The notes beneath the pieces are model-generated. The model saw only the letters and a list, made by a program, of their open reading frames with translations. It made no database searches and was not told the DNA's origin. A stretch of 64,000 nucleotides of DNA, from positions 186,001 to 250,000 of the forward strand of contig CACOYM010000001.1 of assembly GCA_902631395.1 (NCBI GenBank), given 5' to 3'. The stretch's first letter is position 1; each line of letters opens with the position of its first letter. Both the position numbers and the translations under genes were made by a program. Origin of the DNA: Halieaceae bacterium. Lineage in GTDB: Bacteria > Pseudomonadota > Gammaproteobacteria > Pseudomonadales > Halieaceae. This document shows positions 40,200 to 52,417 of this stretch, piece by piece.

Positions 40200-41480
40200 A
40201 TGTCGATTGCGCGTAGATCACTTCAAGCCAAATATTCCCCCATAGGAATGGTGCGAAGAGTGGTGCGCGTGTCGTTACTTGCTTCGATGGCCGGAACGCT
40301 TTCCCATGCACAGGAAGTGGAAGACCAAGTAGCTGATATTGTGTCAGAGGCCACGGAGGAGCGTATTGAGCAGGCAATGGAGGACCTGCTTGATGATATT
40401 GAGTCGAGAATCAGTGAAGACTCCCTCCGAATTCAAACGGATCATTGGCTAGTGATGGCAGAGGAAGACGTCTTCATCCAATTGGAGGAGGAGGGCTACC
40501 TTTTTGACAGGGTAAGCGAGTTGGACGGGCTCGGCTTCTTCCTTGCCGAAGTGGCAGCGCCTGCCAGCTTTGACTTGTCTGCAACCCGTGCGGGTATCTA
40601 CGAGGTGATCGGTGGCGATCGCGCCGAGGTGGATTTGAATCATTTATACACAGCCGGCGTACCGGCCGATGCGAACGATGAATCACAGTTGGCGGGTATG
40701 CCGCCTAGAGAATTGTTGACTTTGCCCAATGATCTTTCAGATTTAACGCTGCGCATTGGCATCATCGACAGTAGCGTCGATCAGACCCACGCGGCCTTTT
40801 CGCAATCTTCCATCACTACGCGTCGGTTCGTCGATAATGAGACGCCACCTAATTTCCACGGCACAGCCATCGCATCCATCATCGCAAGTAACGATCCCTC
40901 GGCACTGGGGTTGGCGCCCAGAGCCGAGTTATTTGCTGCCGAGGTGTTTGACCAAACCGCCGAGCAAGGTGAATTTGCAAGCACGGTTAGCCTGATAAAA
41001 GCGCTGAACTGGTTGGTCACGCAAGAGGTTTCAGTCGTGAACATTAGCCTCGCTGGGCCGCCGAACCAACTTCTCGAAACGGCGCTAGCGCGAGTGCGTG
41101 AGCGAGGTGTATTGGCCATTGCGGCTGCGGGTAATGGTGGGCCGATGGCACAGCCAATGTATCCGGCTGCCTATCCTCAGGTCGTCGCCGTGACGGCTAC
41201 GGATCGGCGAGGGCGTGCGTTCAGATTGGCAAACCGTGGGGAGTATGTGGATATCGCTGCGCCGGGCGTGAACGTCCGTCATGCGCTGGCAGGTGGAGGT
41301 TATGCCTCGTCGTCCGGCACTTCATACGCCGTTCCGTTTGTAACGGTCGCCGCTGCAAGGCTTTTGCACTCAAACAGTGAGCCTACTGAGATGCTTGATG
41401 CGCTATATGCCGGTACGCTTGATATCGGTGCGCCTGGTCGGGACCAGATATATGGCTATGGGCAACTCCAGTTCCAGTAG
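40200..41480 (+). CDS. exported subtilisin-like (S8) serine protease
   Basis: 426 residues; ATG 40200, or the internal ATG giving MVRRVVRVSLLAS. The signal peptide ends near SHAQ. A ~130-residue acidic, helical prodomain-like region follows, then an S8 catalytic domain with Asp190 (IGIIDSSVD), His220 (NFHGTAIASI) and Ser375 (SSGTSYAVP), all in place. Periplasmic or secreted. The divergent sigma/anti-sigma pair suggests it is under ECF control or takes part in the signalling itself. The sequence is short for a subtilase with no C-terminal extra domains. Confidence 0.88.
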   Translation: MSIARRSLQAKYSPIGMVRRVVRVSLLASMAGTLSHAQEVEDQVADIVSEATEERIEQAMEDLLDDIESRISEDSLRIQTDHWLVMAEEDVFIQLEEEGYLFDRVSELDGLGFFLAEVAAPASFDLSATRAGIYEVIGGDRAEVDLNHLYTAGVPADANDESQLAGMPPRELLTLPNDLSDLTLRIGIIDSSVDQTHAAFSQSSITTRRFVDNETPPNFHGTAIASIIASNDPSALGLAPRAELFAAEVFDQTAEQGEFASTVSLIKALNWLVTQEVSVVNISLAGPPNQLLETALARVRERGVLAIAAAGNGGPMAQPMYPAAYPQVVAVTATDRRGRAFRLANRGEYVDIAAPGVNVRHALAGGGYASSSGTSYAVPFVTVAAARLLHSNSEPTEMLDALYAGTLDIGAPGRDQIYGYGQLQFQ

Positions 41481-41523
41481 GCTTGTTTTTTGAACCGCTC
41501 TGAGCTCTCGGCGTCGATTATTG

Positions 41524-42504
41524 TTAAAACGAAAGCCTAATTTCTGTCCCAACGACAAGGTCGCTGTAGCTAGCGGTAGGTAGGTTGGAGTCGTAGTCAG
41601 AGTTTTTCAGATGCAATCCAAGTGAGGCATAGTCGTTCAATATCAATCTCAGCTCTAGTGAGAATCGCCAGCGAGTATCTTCGCGCTCAGCTCGAATCAT
41701 CGGATCTTCCGCTTTGTATTGCCGGTCCTCAAATTTGCCTTCCGCCTCGAATTCGAGCGGAAGTCGGCCTACTGTCTCGCGGTGGACATATCTAAGCTTC
41801 ACGGCGTGTGAGTTGTAGTCATATCGATTCGCGCGGGCGTCGTCCGTTCGGAAGGTGTAGCCCAATACCGCGTAGCGCTTCAGGCCTTGAATGAAATAAT
41901 AGCTGTCCAGCGAGGCGTTATGACTCTCTGCCTCTCTACCGGGTCGACGTGCAATGGTTTTCTTGCCATGAACATATTCACCTCTAAGAAACCATTTCTT
42001 GCTGACGAAGCCTGACACGTAGGGCGAGAGTCGCTCATAGGTAAGAAACGGGTCACTGTCTAAATCTGCAGATACATCGAACCAGTTTATGCCAATCGTC
42101 GCATTGCCCAGTTTCGCCTCGAGGTTTACTCCGATTGATTCGGTACGCCGGTCTACTTGAGAGAACTTCTGATAGCTGTCGTCGGTGAGTCCTGCTGAAA
42201 GCCTAAACGACACGAGATCCTGAAAGGAAAATAGTGCAGAGCCTTGCGCCTCTAACGAGGTTACTTGGTCAGACTCTCCCGTGGCTCGCTCCAATTCATC
42301 TAGGCCAACGTTGTCGTCCCAGGCGTAGCCCGCTGCCAGCTCCAACTCGAAGTCACTGCCTGCGGAGGCCTGCATCGCCCAAATCACAGTGAGGAGAGGG
42401 ATAACTGACTGTAAATTTTTAAGGACTGTTTTCAGAGTAGTGGCTGCATGGTGAGTCGTGGGCGTCAGTATAGGTTCGCGCTTCTCAGTTGTTGAACCGA
42501 TCAA
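41524..42504 (-). CDS. outer-membrane beta-barrel protein
   Basis: The frame runs to 42603, but that would overlap the divergent DUF3144 gene; a TTG at 42504 is one workable start, with no strong ribosome site anywhere. A signal peptide (LQSVIPLLTVIWAMQASAG) is followed by about 250 residues of alternating amphipathic strands. Examples are FRLSAGLTDDSYQKF and YAVLGYTFRTDDAR, and the protein ends in a typical outer-membrane terminal strand with C-terminal Phe (VVGTEIRLSF). Probably a 10-14-stranded barrel of the surface-protein/exopolysaccharide-associated kind; no specific role can be given. Confidence 0.72.
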   Translation of the reverse strand: MIGSTTEKREPILTPTTHHAATTLKTVLKNLQSVIPLLTVIWAMQASAGSDFELELAAGYAWDDNVGLDELERATGESDQVTSLEAQGSALFSFQDLVSFRLSAGLTDDSYQKFSQVDRRTESIGVNLEAKLGNATIGINWFDVSADLDSDPFLTYERLSPYVSGFVSKKWFLRGEYVHGKKTIARRPGREAESHNASLDSYYFIQGLKRYAVLGYTFRTDDARANRYDYNSHAVKLRYVHRETVGRLPLEFEAEGKFEDRQYKAEDPMIRAEREDTRWRFSLELRLILNDYASLGLHLKNSDYDSNLPTASYSDLVVGTEIRLSF

Positions 42505-42535
42505 TCGGTAATTTATACTTGCGCATCGCAAAAAA

Positions 42536-42820
42536 ATGGACCCAACTATGACCGGCCCCCAAACACAACAAGAGGCTATAAGCGCTTTTATCAACCTCGC
42601 CAACGATATGAAGAATGACGGAGCGTCAATTCAATTTGTGTCGACAGCGCTAATGAGGGCGTGCGCAGTTTATGCCACATATGTCGTAGCCGGGAATGAA
42701 GGAGCATTAAAGGAGAGTGGTATTGACAAGTTAAGCGAAGTTTTCGCTCAGGAACTGAATGTTATTCAAGAGGCCAAGCTGGCGGGAGCGGGACGTGACA
42801 TTGAGGGGCAGCCAGATTGA
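42536..42820 (+). CDS. DUF3144 family protein
   Basis: 94 residues from ATG 42536 (a second ATG at 42548 is equally possible). A small helical protein with FINLANDMKNDGASIQFVSTALMRACAVYATYV, which fits the DUF3144 family of marine and soil proteobacteria. No signal peptide, no catalytic motif; function unknown. Divergent from the outer-membrane barrel gene. Confidence 0.72.
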   Translation: MDPTMTGPQTQQEAISAFINLANDMKNDGASIQFVSTALMRACAVYATYVVAGNEGALKESGIDKLSEVFAQELNVIQEAKLAGAGRDIEGQPD

Positions 42821-43146
42821 GAATTATCGTCAGTTGCCCCGTTGGTTTGGCGTTATTCTGACAATGATTAGTCGATGAGATTGGTTTGGGTATCCCGTTG
42901 GCATCAAATTGAAAAGCGTGCTAGCGGCGCAACTAACTCGGGTCAAACGGCGCCGGCATCGCGCGCAAAATGACTGACAGCGCCAAGGTGAGTGAGATGG
43001 CCGCCAAGCATGGCTTTACGTTTGCGTCTGCATCTGAATAAGGTCAACAAGCTTGGGATGCCGCACTATTGTTAGCACCAAACAATCCCCCGACGGCTTG
43101 GGTAGCTCTAGGAAATGCATAGTTTTCAGAGGTCTTTGAGGAGCAG
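42821..43146. other. intergenic stretch before tRNA-Leu
   Basis: No gene of recognisable kind. A 23-codon frame at 42970-43041 (ATG...TAA) reads MTDSAKVSEMAAKHGFTFAS, faintly reminiscent of a Nif11-type leader but too short and without a Gly-Gly end. Confidence 0.4.
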
Positions 43147-43233
43147 TGGTACCGGAGGCCGGACTTGAACCGGCACGCTTTTAAGGGCAACGGATTTTGA
43201 ATCCGTCGTGTCTACCAATTCCACCACTCCGGC
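43147..43233 (-). tRNA. tRNA-Leu (CAA)
   Basis: 87-base cloverleaf read on the minus strand: acceptor GCCGGAG paired with CTCCGGT (one G-U pair), discriminator A and an encoded CCA. The anticodon stem ACGGA/TCCGT encloses the loop TTCAAAA, so the anticodon is CAA (reads UUG). A long variable arm, as expected for leucine, and the T-arm GGTTCAAGTCC are present. Confidence 0.95.
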
Positions 43234-43382
43234 CCGTATGAGAGCGCGATGAGTATACCAAGTACCCTGCGGTCGGCAATGGTAGGCTGTGCATTGAGGC
43301 CCGCTGCTGTATACTTTCGCCCGATTCGGTCGAGCCCAACAGGTTGCGCCGGTGATTCTGAGTATCTTCAGGGAGAAAAGTC

Positions 43383-43757
<375 letters not shown>

Positions 43758-43780
43758 CTTTCCTTTGCATCTCGCAGAAG

Positions 43781-43803
43781 AGCCGGCATGAGCCGGCTTT
43801 TTT
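43781..43803 (+). terminator. intrinsic terminator
   Basis: Seven-base stem AGCCGGC / GCCGGCT with a four-base loop, running into a six-T tract. It lies 24 bases after the Glu-Pro-tail gene and ahead of queA. Confidence 0.85.
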
Positions 43804-43872
43804 GTGTGCTGTGTGGCGCTGCTTCGTTTAAGTTTGATCTCCATCTCGCATCTGTCGCCCCATTAAATACCG

Positions 43873-46234
<2,362 letters not shown>

Positions 46235-46253
46235 GCAGCACTAAGCGCATTTT

Positions 46254-47603
46254 TCATTCAGAATCCTCAACTGAGGTCGCTGTGCTATCCAAGGCCCATA
46301 TCCGGATGCGATTGATCTGTGTCTTGGAGATTTCCTCTATCTCCAATTGATATCCCTCGATTCTCACTGAGGCCCTGGCACTTGGAAACGCCTCTAGCGC
46401 TTCCAATGCCAGACCGCTGAGTGTCTTGGGGCCATCGATCGGTAAGTCCCATTTCCGCTGCCGGTTCAAATCCCGAATGCTGACGGTGCCGGAACAGGTT
46501 GTGCTACCGTCCTCATGCTCGGAAATTTCCTCGTTTTCCTCGGCCAGGTTCGACGTAAACTCACCGACAATCTCCTCTAAAATATCGTCTAATGCGACCA
46601 GGCCTAGAATATCGCCGTACTCGTCAACGACCATTCCCAACCTTCTCTTTTGTCGCTGAAAATATAGTAGTTGGGTATTGAGGGGTGTGTTTTCGGGGAT
46701 GAAATAGGGGGGTTCCGTAGCCTCTGATAGTGCCTCTCGATTGAGATTGCCTTTATCTAAAGCGCGACTCAAATCCCTCATGTGAAAAACGCCCTCGATT
46801 TGATTGATATCATCGCGATAGATGGGGAGCCGCGTATGGGCACTGTTTTTTAGCTGTCGCATGATGGCCTCGTCGGGTGCTTCGACATCGATACCATAGA
46901 TTTCGTTCCGGGGGGTCATGATGTCGTTTACTGTCATTTGCTCGAGGTCGAGAATGTTGACGAGCATCCTCCTGTGGCGGCTGGGAATCATTGAAGCAGA
47001 TTCACTTACGATAGTTCTCAACTCATCCTGCGATACGGCGTCATCGCCTGCGCTATCGGGGGAAAAACCGATTAGTGTCAGAATACCGTTGGTCAGCCAA
47101 TTGATAGACAGTACCAACGGCATCAGCACCTTTTGAAGTGGTAATAAAATCCAGCTGGCGGGGAAGGCGACACGCTCGGGGTGAAGCGCGGCTATCGTTT
47201 TGGGGGTGATTTCTGCAAAGAGTAAAATTACGAATGTGAGGCCCAGCGTTGCGATGGCGATGCCAGCGTCCCCGAACAGCCTGATAGCGATGACCGTTGC
47301 GATCGCCGAGGCCAGGATATTGACCAGATTATTGCCAATCAGGATCAGACCGATCAATCGATCAGGCCTCTGCAGGAGTTTTATAGCGCGTCGTGCTCCT
47401 TTGTGGCCCGTGCGCCTGAGGTGTTTCAGACGATAACGGTTGAGCGACATCATGCCAGTCTCTGAGCTCGAGAAGAAAGCAGAGATCAGAATGAGAATTG
47501 CCAGTGCTGTAAACAGCAAGCCCAGCGATGCGTTGTTCAAGAGTGAATCACGCCTCTGTCGTGCAGGGAATGAAATGATCGACAAAAACGGGCAAGTACA
47601 CAA
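46254..47603 (-). CDS. CNNM/CorC-type transporter (DUF21-CBS-CorC_HlyC)
   Basis: 449 residues from a TTG at 47603 with AAGGAG five bases upstream. The N-terminal DUF21 membrane domain has about four helices (LLFTALAILILISAFFSSSETGMMSLNRYRLKHL is the hallmark start). Two CBS domains follow (VNDIMTPRNEIYGID..., REALSEATEPPYFIPENTPL...), then a C-terminal CorC_HlyC domain (GTVSIRDLNRQ). The family is implicated in Mg2+/Co2+ export and was once called haemolysin-like. Convergent with the tgt operon, 19 bases apart. Confidence 0.92.
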   Translation of the reverse strand: MCTCPFLSIISFPARQRRDSLLNNASLGLLFTALAILILISAFFSSSETGMMSLNRYRLKHLRRTGHKGARRAIKLLQRPDRLIGLILIGNNLVNILASAIATVIAIRLFGDAGIAIATLGLTFVILLFAEITPKTIAALHPERVAFPASWILLPLQKVLMPLVLSINWLTNGILTLIGFSPDSAGDDAVSQDELRTIVSESASMIPSRHRRMLVNILDLEQMTVNDIMTPRNEIYGIDVEAPDEAIMRQLKNSAHTRLPIYRDDINQIEGVFHMRDLSRALDKGNLNREALSEATEPPYFIPENTPLNTQLLYFQRQKRRLGMVVDEYGDILGLVALDDILEEIVGEFTSNLAEENEEISEHEDGSTTCSGTVSIRDLNRQRKWDLPIDGPKTLSGLALEALEAFPSARASVRIEGYQLEIEEISKTQINRIRIWALDSTATSVEDSE

Positions 47604-47637
47604 GCGTGCTCCTTGCCAGCGTTTCGCCGATGAGACG

Positions 47638-48459
47638 TCACACCGTGCGGGGTAAAACCAGCTCTAACACTAGTTTCGACCCAAAAAAGCCCAGAACTAC
47701 TAAGCTGAAGGCGATGAGATTCAGGGTTATAGCGGACTGCACGCGCCAACCCCGTCGGAAGTACTGCACCAACAGGACGGTATATAGGCACCAAGCGAGT
47801 ATGGTAAGCACTGTTTTGTGCACCAGATGTTGGCTGAATAGGTCGTCGATGAAGATCATGCCGCTGCCAATGGCCACGGTGAGAATAAGAAACCCAGCAC
47901 CCGTAAGCTCATAAAACAGCGCCGATGCGGCCTCCAGTGGCGGTAGTTTGCGAATCACGCCCCGATTGCGATGTTGCCTGAGCTGGCGGGACTGCACTGT
48001 TACCAGCAGCCCCTGCAATACTCCCAACGCGAGAACCGCAAAACTGATGATAGAAGCCGAGACGTGAGAGAGAATGCCGGCGGGGAGATCGCTCATGGGC
48101 CGACTAGTATCTGGCGCAAAGGTGGCGACGAGAATGGATAGCGCCGCTAGCGGAAACAACACAATCAGCAGCGTATGCAGTGGCCGCGCGACGAGCGCCA
48201 CCAGACTGATTACGCCCATGCTGAGAAACATCAATGATGCGACACGATAGAAACCAAGGCTGGATTCTCCTGCTTGTGCCGGCAGGTAGGCGGCCAGCGC
48301 GTGTGCGGCGATGGCGGCTGTGCCGACCATTGCAATTTGTTGCCGCTGCCGCTCTGCACCTGTCTCGAGATTGAGCACCTGTTGCCATACTGCCAGCAGA
48401 TACAGGAGTGCTGCCCCTATAGCGAGGCCAGCAGTAAATAAGCTGGGGGTGCTGTCCAT
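47638..48459 (-). CDS. cytochrome c assembly (CcsA/YpjD-like) membrane protein
   Basis: 273 residues from the ATG at 48459, chosen for the GGAG five bases upstream; two earlier ATGs at 48492 and 48522 are weaker. Eight hydrophobic helices. The central HVSASIISFAVLALGVLQGLLV and the C-terminal LVHKTVLTILAWCLYTVLL carry the conserved histidines of the CcmC/CcsA haem-handling family. In gammaproteobacteria this gene sits divergent from ffh, as here. A role in haem or cytochrome biogenesis is assumed from the family; direct function is not established. Confidence 0.85.
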   Translation of the reverse strand: MDSTPSLFTAGLAIGAALLYLLAVWQQVLNLETGAERQRQQIAMVGTAAIAAHALAAYLPAQAGESSLGFYRVASLMFLSMGVISLVALVARPLHTLLIVLFPLAALSILVATFAPDTSRPMSDLPAGILSHVSASIISFAVLALGVLQGLLVTVQSRQLRQHRNRGVIRKLPPLEAASALFYELTGAGFLILTVAIGSGMIFIDDLFSQHLVHKTVLTILAWCLYTVLLVQYFRRGWRVQSAITLNLIAFSLVVLGFFGSKLVLELVLPRTV

Positions 48460-48578
48460 GGCGTCTCCGCTTGCCCCGACCGCGACAACCATAGCCGCCG
48501 ATTTGGGGATCTTGTGATGCATCCTTATACTACGCGCTTCCGAACATTATTGGGTATCCCTCTGGGTGAGATAACACT

Positions 48579-49961
48579 ATGTTTGAATCATTAAGCGCCC
48601 GCCTGGGCAGTAGCTTGAGCGCGATAGTCGGAAAATCGAAACTGACCGAGGACAATATCCGAGATACGTTGCGCGATGTTCGGATGGCGTTGCTTGAGGC
48701 CGACGTCGCATTGCCTGTCGTGAGGACCTTCACTGATCGAGTAAAGGACCGTGCCGTAGGCGTTGAGGTCAGCAAAAGCCTGACACCAGGGCAATCCTTT
48801 CTCAAGATTGTAGAGGCAGAGCTTCAGTCGGTTATGGGCGGGGAGTCCGAGGGACTAAATCTTTCAACCCAACCGCCTGCTGTAGTAATGGTGGCAGGTT
48901 TGCAAGGTGCGGGTAAGACCACCTCCGTGGCGAAGCTTGCCAAATACCTTATCGAGCGCGAGAACAAAAAAGTGTCCGTCGTGAGTGCTGACGTATACAG
49001 GCCGGCGGCCATTGCGCAGCTACAGACGCTAGCTGCCGAAGTGGGTGCTCGCTTTGAACCAAGTGAGGCGTCAGAGTCTCCCTTGGATATCGTAAAGCGG
49101 GCAATGAACAACACGAAGATCGCTTTCTCAGACGTTTTGTTGATCGATACTGCGGGCCGGCTTGCTGTTGACGAAGACATGATGACTGAAATCAAGGCCC
49201 TGCATGAGGCGGTCAAACCTATCGAGACTCTATTCGTTGTAGATTCGATGACGGGTCAAGATGCCGCCAATACCGCCAAAGCTTTCGGTAAAGCCCTGCC
49301 ACTCACCGGGGTCATTCTGACCAAGGTCGATGCGGACACGCGCGGTGGTGCAGCACTTTCGGTGCAGATGATCACTGAGCGCCCAATCAAATTCCTCGGG
49401 GTAGGCGAAAAGACCGACGCACTAGACCTTTTCCATCCGGACCGGCTTGCATCCCGCATCTTGGGCATGGGTGACATGCTGTCGCTTATCGAAGAGGTTG
49501 AACGCAAAGTTGATCACGGAAAAGCGAAGAAGCTGGCGAAAAAAGTTCAGAAAGGCGGTCGGTTTGACCTCGAGGATTTCCGTGAGCAATTACAGCAAAT
49601 GAAAAACCTTGGCGGAATGCATGCAATGCTTGACAAGCTGCCCGGCATGGGCGGCATGGCTCAAGCCGCCCAGGATGTCGACATCAAGCAGTTTGATCGC
49701 ATGGAGGCGATGATCAACTCGATGACGCCCAAGGAGAGACGCAATCCGGATCTCATATCTGGCTCACACAAGCGGCGAATCACTCTCGGTTCTGGTACTG
49801 CAGTGCAAGACCTCAACCGTTTGCTGAAACAGCACAAGCAGATGCAGAAAATGATGAAAAAGATGAAAGGCGGAGGCATGCAGCGGATGATGCGTGGTCT
49901 CGGAGGGTTCGGCGGTGGCCCTGGTAGCGGCGGGATGTCGCCCGGTTTTCCTCGCCGCTAG
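48579..49961 (+). CDS. ffh: signal recognition particle protein Ffh
   Basis: 460 residues. GTPase of the signal recognition particle, which binds 4.5S RNA and signal sequences and delivers ribosomes to FtsY. N-domain, then G-domain with GLQGAGKTT, DVYRPAA, DTAGR and TKVDADTRGG, then a methionine-rich M domain (MKNLGGMHAMLDKLPGMGGM, QKMMKKMKGGGMQRMMRGL) with the RNA-binding SGSHKRRI segment preceding. Starts a run of translation genes. Confidence 0.97.
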   Translation: MFESLSARLGSSLSAIVGKSKLTEDNIRDTLRDVRMALLEADVALPVVRTFTDRVKDRAVGVEVSKSLTPGQSFLKIVEAELQSVMGGESEGLNLSTQPPAVVMVAGLQGAGKTTSVAKLAKYLIERENKKVSVVSADVYRPAAIAQLQTLAAEVGARFEPSEASESPLDIVKRAMNNTKIAFSDVLLIDTAGRLAVDEDMMTEIKALHEAVKPIETLFVVDSMTGQDAANTAKAFGKALPLTGVILTKVDADTRGGAALSVQMITERPIKFLGVGEKTDALDLFHPDRLASRILGMGDMLSLIEEVERKVDHGKAKKLAKKVQKGGRFDLEDFREQLQQMKNLGGMHAMLDKLPGMGGMAQAAQDVDIKQFDRMEAMINSMTPKERRNPDLISGSHKRRITLGSGTAVQDLNRLLKQHKQMQKMMKKMKGGGMQRMMRGLGGFGGGPGSGGMSPGFPRR

Positions 49962-50102
49962 CTGGTAAGTTACATGGATACATGGAGAGGTGGTCAGAGT
50001 GCACCTTTGCGGAGGGATGCGGTTTACTGTATCCTCCGCGCACTTTTGATAGGGAGGCCCGACGCAGGGACCTCTGATGCTCATGTTTGAGGATATGACA
50101 CG

Positions 50103-50366
50103 ATGGTAATCATTCGGTTATCACGGGGTGGTGCTAAAAAGCGACCCTTCTACCATGTAACAGTTGCTGACCGCCGCGAGCCTCGCGATGGCCGCTTCAT
50201 TGATCGTTTGGGTTTTTTTAATCCGATTGCACAGGGTCAGGAAGAGCGCCTCCGTATTGATGTGGACGCCGTAGAGGGCTGGATCGCAAAGGGGGCAAAA
50301 GTCAGCCCGCGCGTACAAAAGCTTTTAAAAGAATACCGGGCAGGTGCTGAGGCCACTGCCGCTTAA
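50103..50366 (+). CDS. rpsP: 30S ribosomal protein S16
   Basis: 87 residues, typical length. [37 protein letters not shown] is the conserved S16 opening (shown in part here: [16 protein letters not shown]). First gene of the classic rpsP-rimM-trmD-rplS group. Confidence 0.97.
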   Translation: MVIIRLSRGGAKKRPFYHVTVADRREPRDGRFIDRLGFFNPIAQGQEERLRIDVDAVEGWIAKGAKVSPRVQKLLKEYRAGAEATAA

Positions 50367-50396
50367 AAAGGTCTCCCCAATGGCTGGAGGGGCCTG

Positions 50397-50960
50397 ATGA
50401 CAAGGTCCGCGCCCCCCCGCACAGCTCTCCTTACGCTTGCCGATATCGTCGGTGTTTACGGGATAAAGGGATGGGTCAAGCTCCGTGTGCAGCTTGATGA
50501 TCCACAAATTCTTCTTTCACTTTCGCAATTGCAGTTGAGTGGTCCCGAAGCGGCCAAACCTAGCGTGCCGCGCGCAGTCACGATTCAGGCTCTGCGACCG
50601 CACGGCAAGGGCTTTATTGCGCGCCTCGCCGGAATAGACGACCGTACTCAGGCAGAATTGCTGAGGGGTCTAAGTATTCAGGTGCCGGAGACTGACTTTC
50701 CCGCTGCTGCTGGCGACGAAGTCTATTGGCGTGACCTAGTGGGTCTCAAGGTGTGGTGCCGTGACGAAGGCAACCGGGTGCTATTAGGAACAGTCAAAAA
50801 CCTTTTCGAAACTGCTGCGAACGACGTGCTGGTCGTCAGTCCTTGTGCGGATAGTGTAGACGAGAGAGAGCATTTGGTCCCGTGGCTACCGGAAGATGTC
50901 GTCATGGATATCGATCTGACCGAGGGTCGATTGGAAGTGGACTGGTATGTCGATGAGTGA
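50397..50960 (+). CDS. rimM: 16S rRNA processing protein RimM
   Basis: 187 residues. It assists maturation of the 30S head domain and binds S19. The N-terminal RimM domain has ADIVGVYGIKGWVKLRV; the C-terminal PRC-barrel has VYWRDLVGLKVW and ends in HLVPWLPEDVVMDIDL. It lies 30 bases after rpsP and its 3' end overlaps trmD. Confidence 0.95.
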   Translation: MTRSAPPRTALLTLADIVGVYGIKGWVKLRVQLDDPQILLSLSQLQLSGPEAAKPSVPRAVTIQALRPHGKGFIARLAGIDDRTQAELLRGLSIQVPETDFPAAAGDEVYWRDLVGLKVWCRDEGNRVLLGTVKNLFETAANDVLVVSPCADSVDEREHLVPWLPEDVVMDIDLTEGRLEVDWYVDE

Positions 50961-51702
50961 GCAGTCCCCTCGCCTGCATATTGCTGTGATGACCTTATTC
51001 CCGGAAATGTTCACCGCGTTGACTGATTGGGGCGTGACAGGGCGCGCATTTCAAATGGGAGTGTGCTCGCTGCATCTGCAGGATCCGCGTGATGAAGCCA
51101 CTGATCGACACGGCTCGGTTGATGATCGGCCTTATGGCGGAGGTCCAGGCATGGTCATGCAGGCGCCCGTCATGTCGGCATCTTTGTCCAGAGCCAAAGC
51201 TGTTGTGGGGAATGGTGCGCAGGTAATTGCGTTGTCTCCACAGGGGCAAAAGTTAGACGCACACTTAGCCAAGCAGTTTGCAGAGGCTTCCAGTCTCATT
51301 CTGGTGGCGGGGCGCTACGAGGGTTTGGACGAGCGCTTTATTCAGCGCGAGGTCGATTTGGAGGTGTCTATCGGCGATTTTGTGGTCAGTGGTGGTGAGC
51401 TGCCAGCCATGCTTCTGATCGATGCCATTGTGCGATGGATTCCCGGCGTTGTAGGCCATGAAGCGTCGGTGGCCGAGGATTCCTTCTCTGAGGGCTTGCT
51501 CGATTGCCCTCATTTCACCCGCCCAGAGGTTTTCGAAGGTGAGCGGGTACCGGACGTTCTGCTCAGCGGGGATCACGCGGAGATTGCCAGTTGGCGGCGA
51601 GCACAGGCTGTTCGTCGTACATTAGATCGCAGACCAGATTTGTTGTCGTGGGAGGGGGTTACCGATAGTGACCGCCAGCTTCTCGCGAAATGGGATCTTT
51701 AA
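50947..51702 (+). CDS. trmD: tRNA (guanine-N1)-methyltransferase TrmD
   Basis: 251 residues from ATG 50947 (or 249 from ATG 50953); both lie inside the end of rimM. It methylates G37 of tRNAs with SAM, using a trefoil-knot SPOUT fold. Motifs: MTLFPEMFTALTDWGVTGRAF, RPYGGGPGMVM, LVAGRYEGLDERF and the knot segment SIGDFVVSGGELPAM. Confidence 0.96.
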   Translation: MSMSEQSPRLHIAVMTLFPEMFTALTDWGVTGRAFQMGVCSLHLQDPRDEATDRHGSVDDRPYGGGPGMVMQAPVMSASLSRAKAVVGNGAQVIALSPQGQKLDAHLAKQFAEASSLILVAGRYEGLDERFIQREVDLEVSIGDFVVSGGELPAMLLIDAIVRWIPGVVGHEASVAEDSFSEGLLDCPHFTRPEVFEGERVPDVLLSGDHAEIASWRRAQAVRRTLDRRPDLLSWEGVTDSDRQLLAKWDL

Positions 51703-51897
51703 CGTGCTACAGGGGCAGACATTCTCGATTCGAGCAGGTATCATCGCCGCCGCCCGGAAAGGTCTGTCGCCTGAAAGCCGCCCAGGCTGTTGCAAGTCTC
51801 TGGCGATCGTCCTGAACTGAACGGTACAGGGGCACGTACACGAAACAAGGTTGAGATCAGTCGACCGTCGTAACAAATGCGGCGGTGGGAGAAGGTA

Positions 51898-52254
51898 ATG
51901 AGTACCAACAAAATTATTGCCGAGCTCGATGCGGAGCAAATGAGTCGGGAAATTCCGGAATTCGCACCTGGTGACACGGTAGTAGTACAGGTGCGAGTGA
52001 AAGAAGGTAGCCGCGAGCGCCTGCAGGCATTTGAAGGCGTGTGCATTAGCAGGCGCAATCGTGGCCTCAACTCTGCATTCACTGTTAGGAAGATCTCGCA
52101 TGGCGTAGGTGTGGAGCGGACGTTCCAGACGTACAGCCCGCTCATTGACAGCATTACGGTCAAAAGACGTGGCGATGTGAGGCAGGCTAAGCTCTACTTC
52201 CTCCGAGAGTTGTCCGGAAAGGCAGCGCGCATCAAGGAAAAGCTCTCCTCCTAA
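51898..52254 (+). CDS. rplS: 50S ribosomal protein L19
   Basis: 118 residues from ATG 51898, preceded by GGGAGAAGG. The frame is open seven codons upstream but the ribosome site fixes the start. Contains [35 protein letters not shown] and [16 protein letters not shown], all conserved in L19. A 195-base gap separates it from trmD, so it may have its own promoter. Confidence 0.97.
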   Translation: MSTNKIIAELDAEQMSREIPEFAPGDTVVVQVRVKEGSRERLQAFEGVCISRRNRGLNSAFTVRKISHGVGVERTFQTYSPLIDSITVKRRGDVRQAKLYFLRELSGKAARIKEKLSS

Positions 52255-52417
52255 TCGCATTGCCAGGATGCGTTTATGCGCCCTGTTGCGAAGTTTTGGG
52301 TTCCTGCCGACAGGAATGTCTATGTCCGCACGACCAAAATTTGCGTTAATCAACCTGTATTCTTTAGGCCACCCCGAAGTCGGTGGTAAATCTCAGTAGA
52401 GGGGAGGTAACGGCAAA

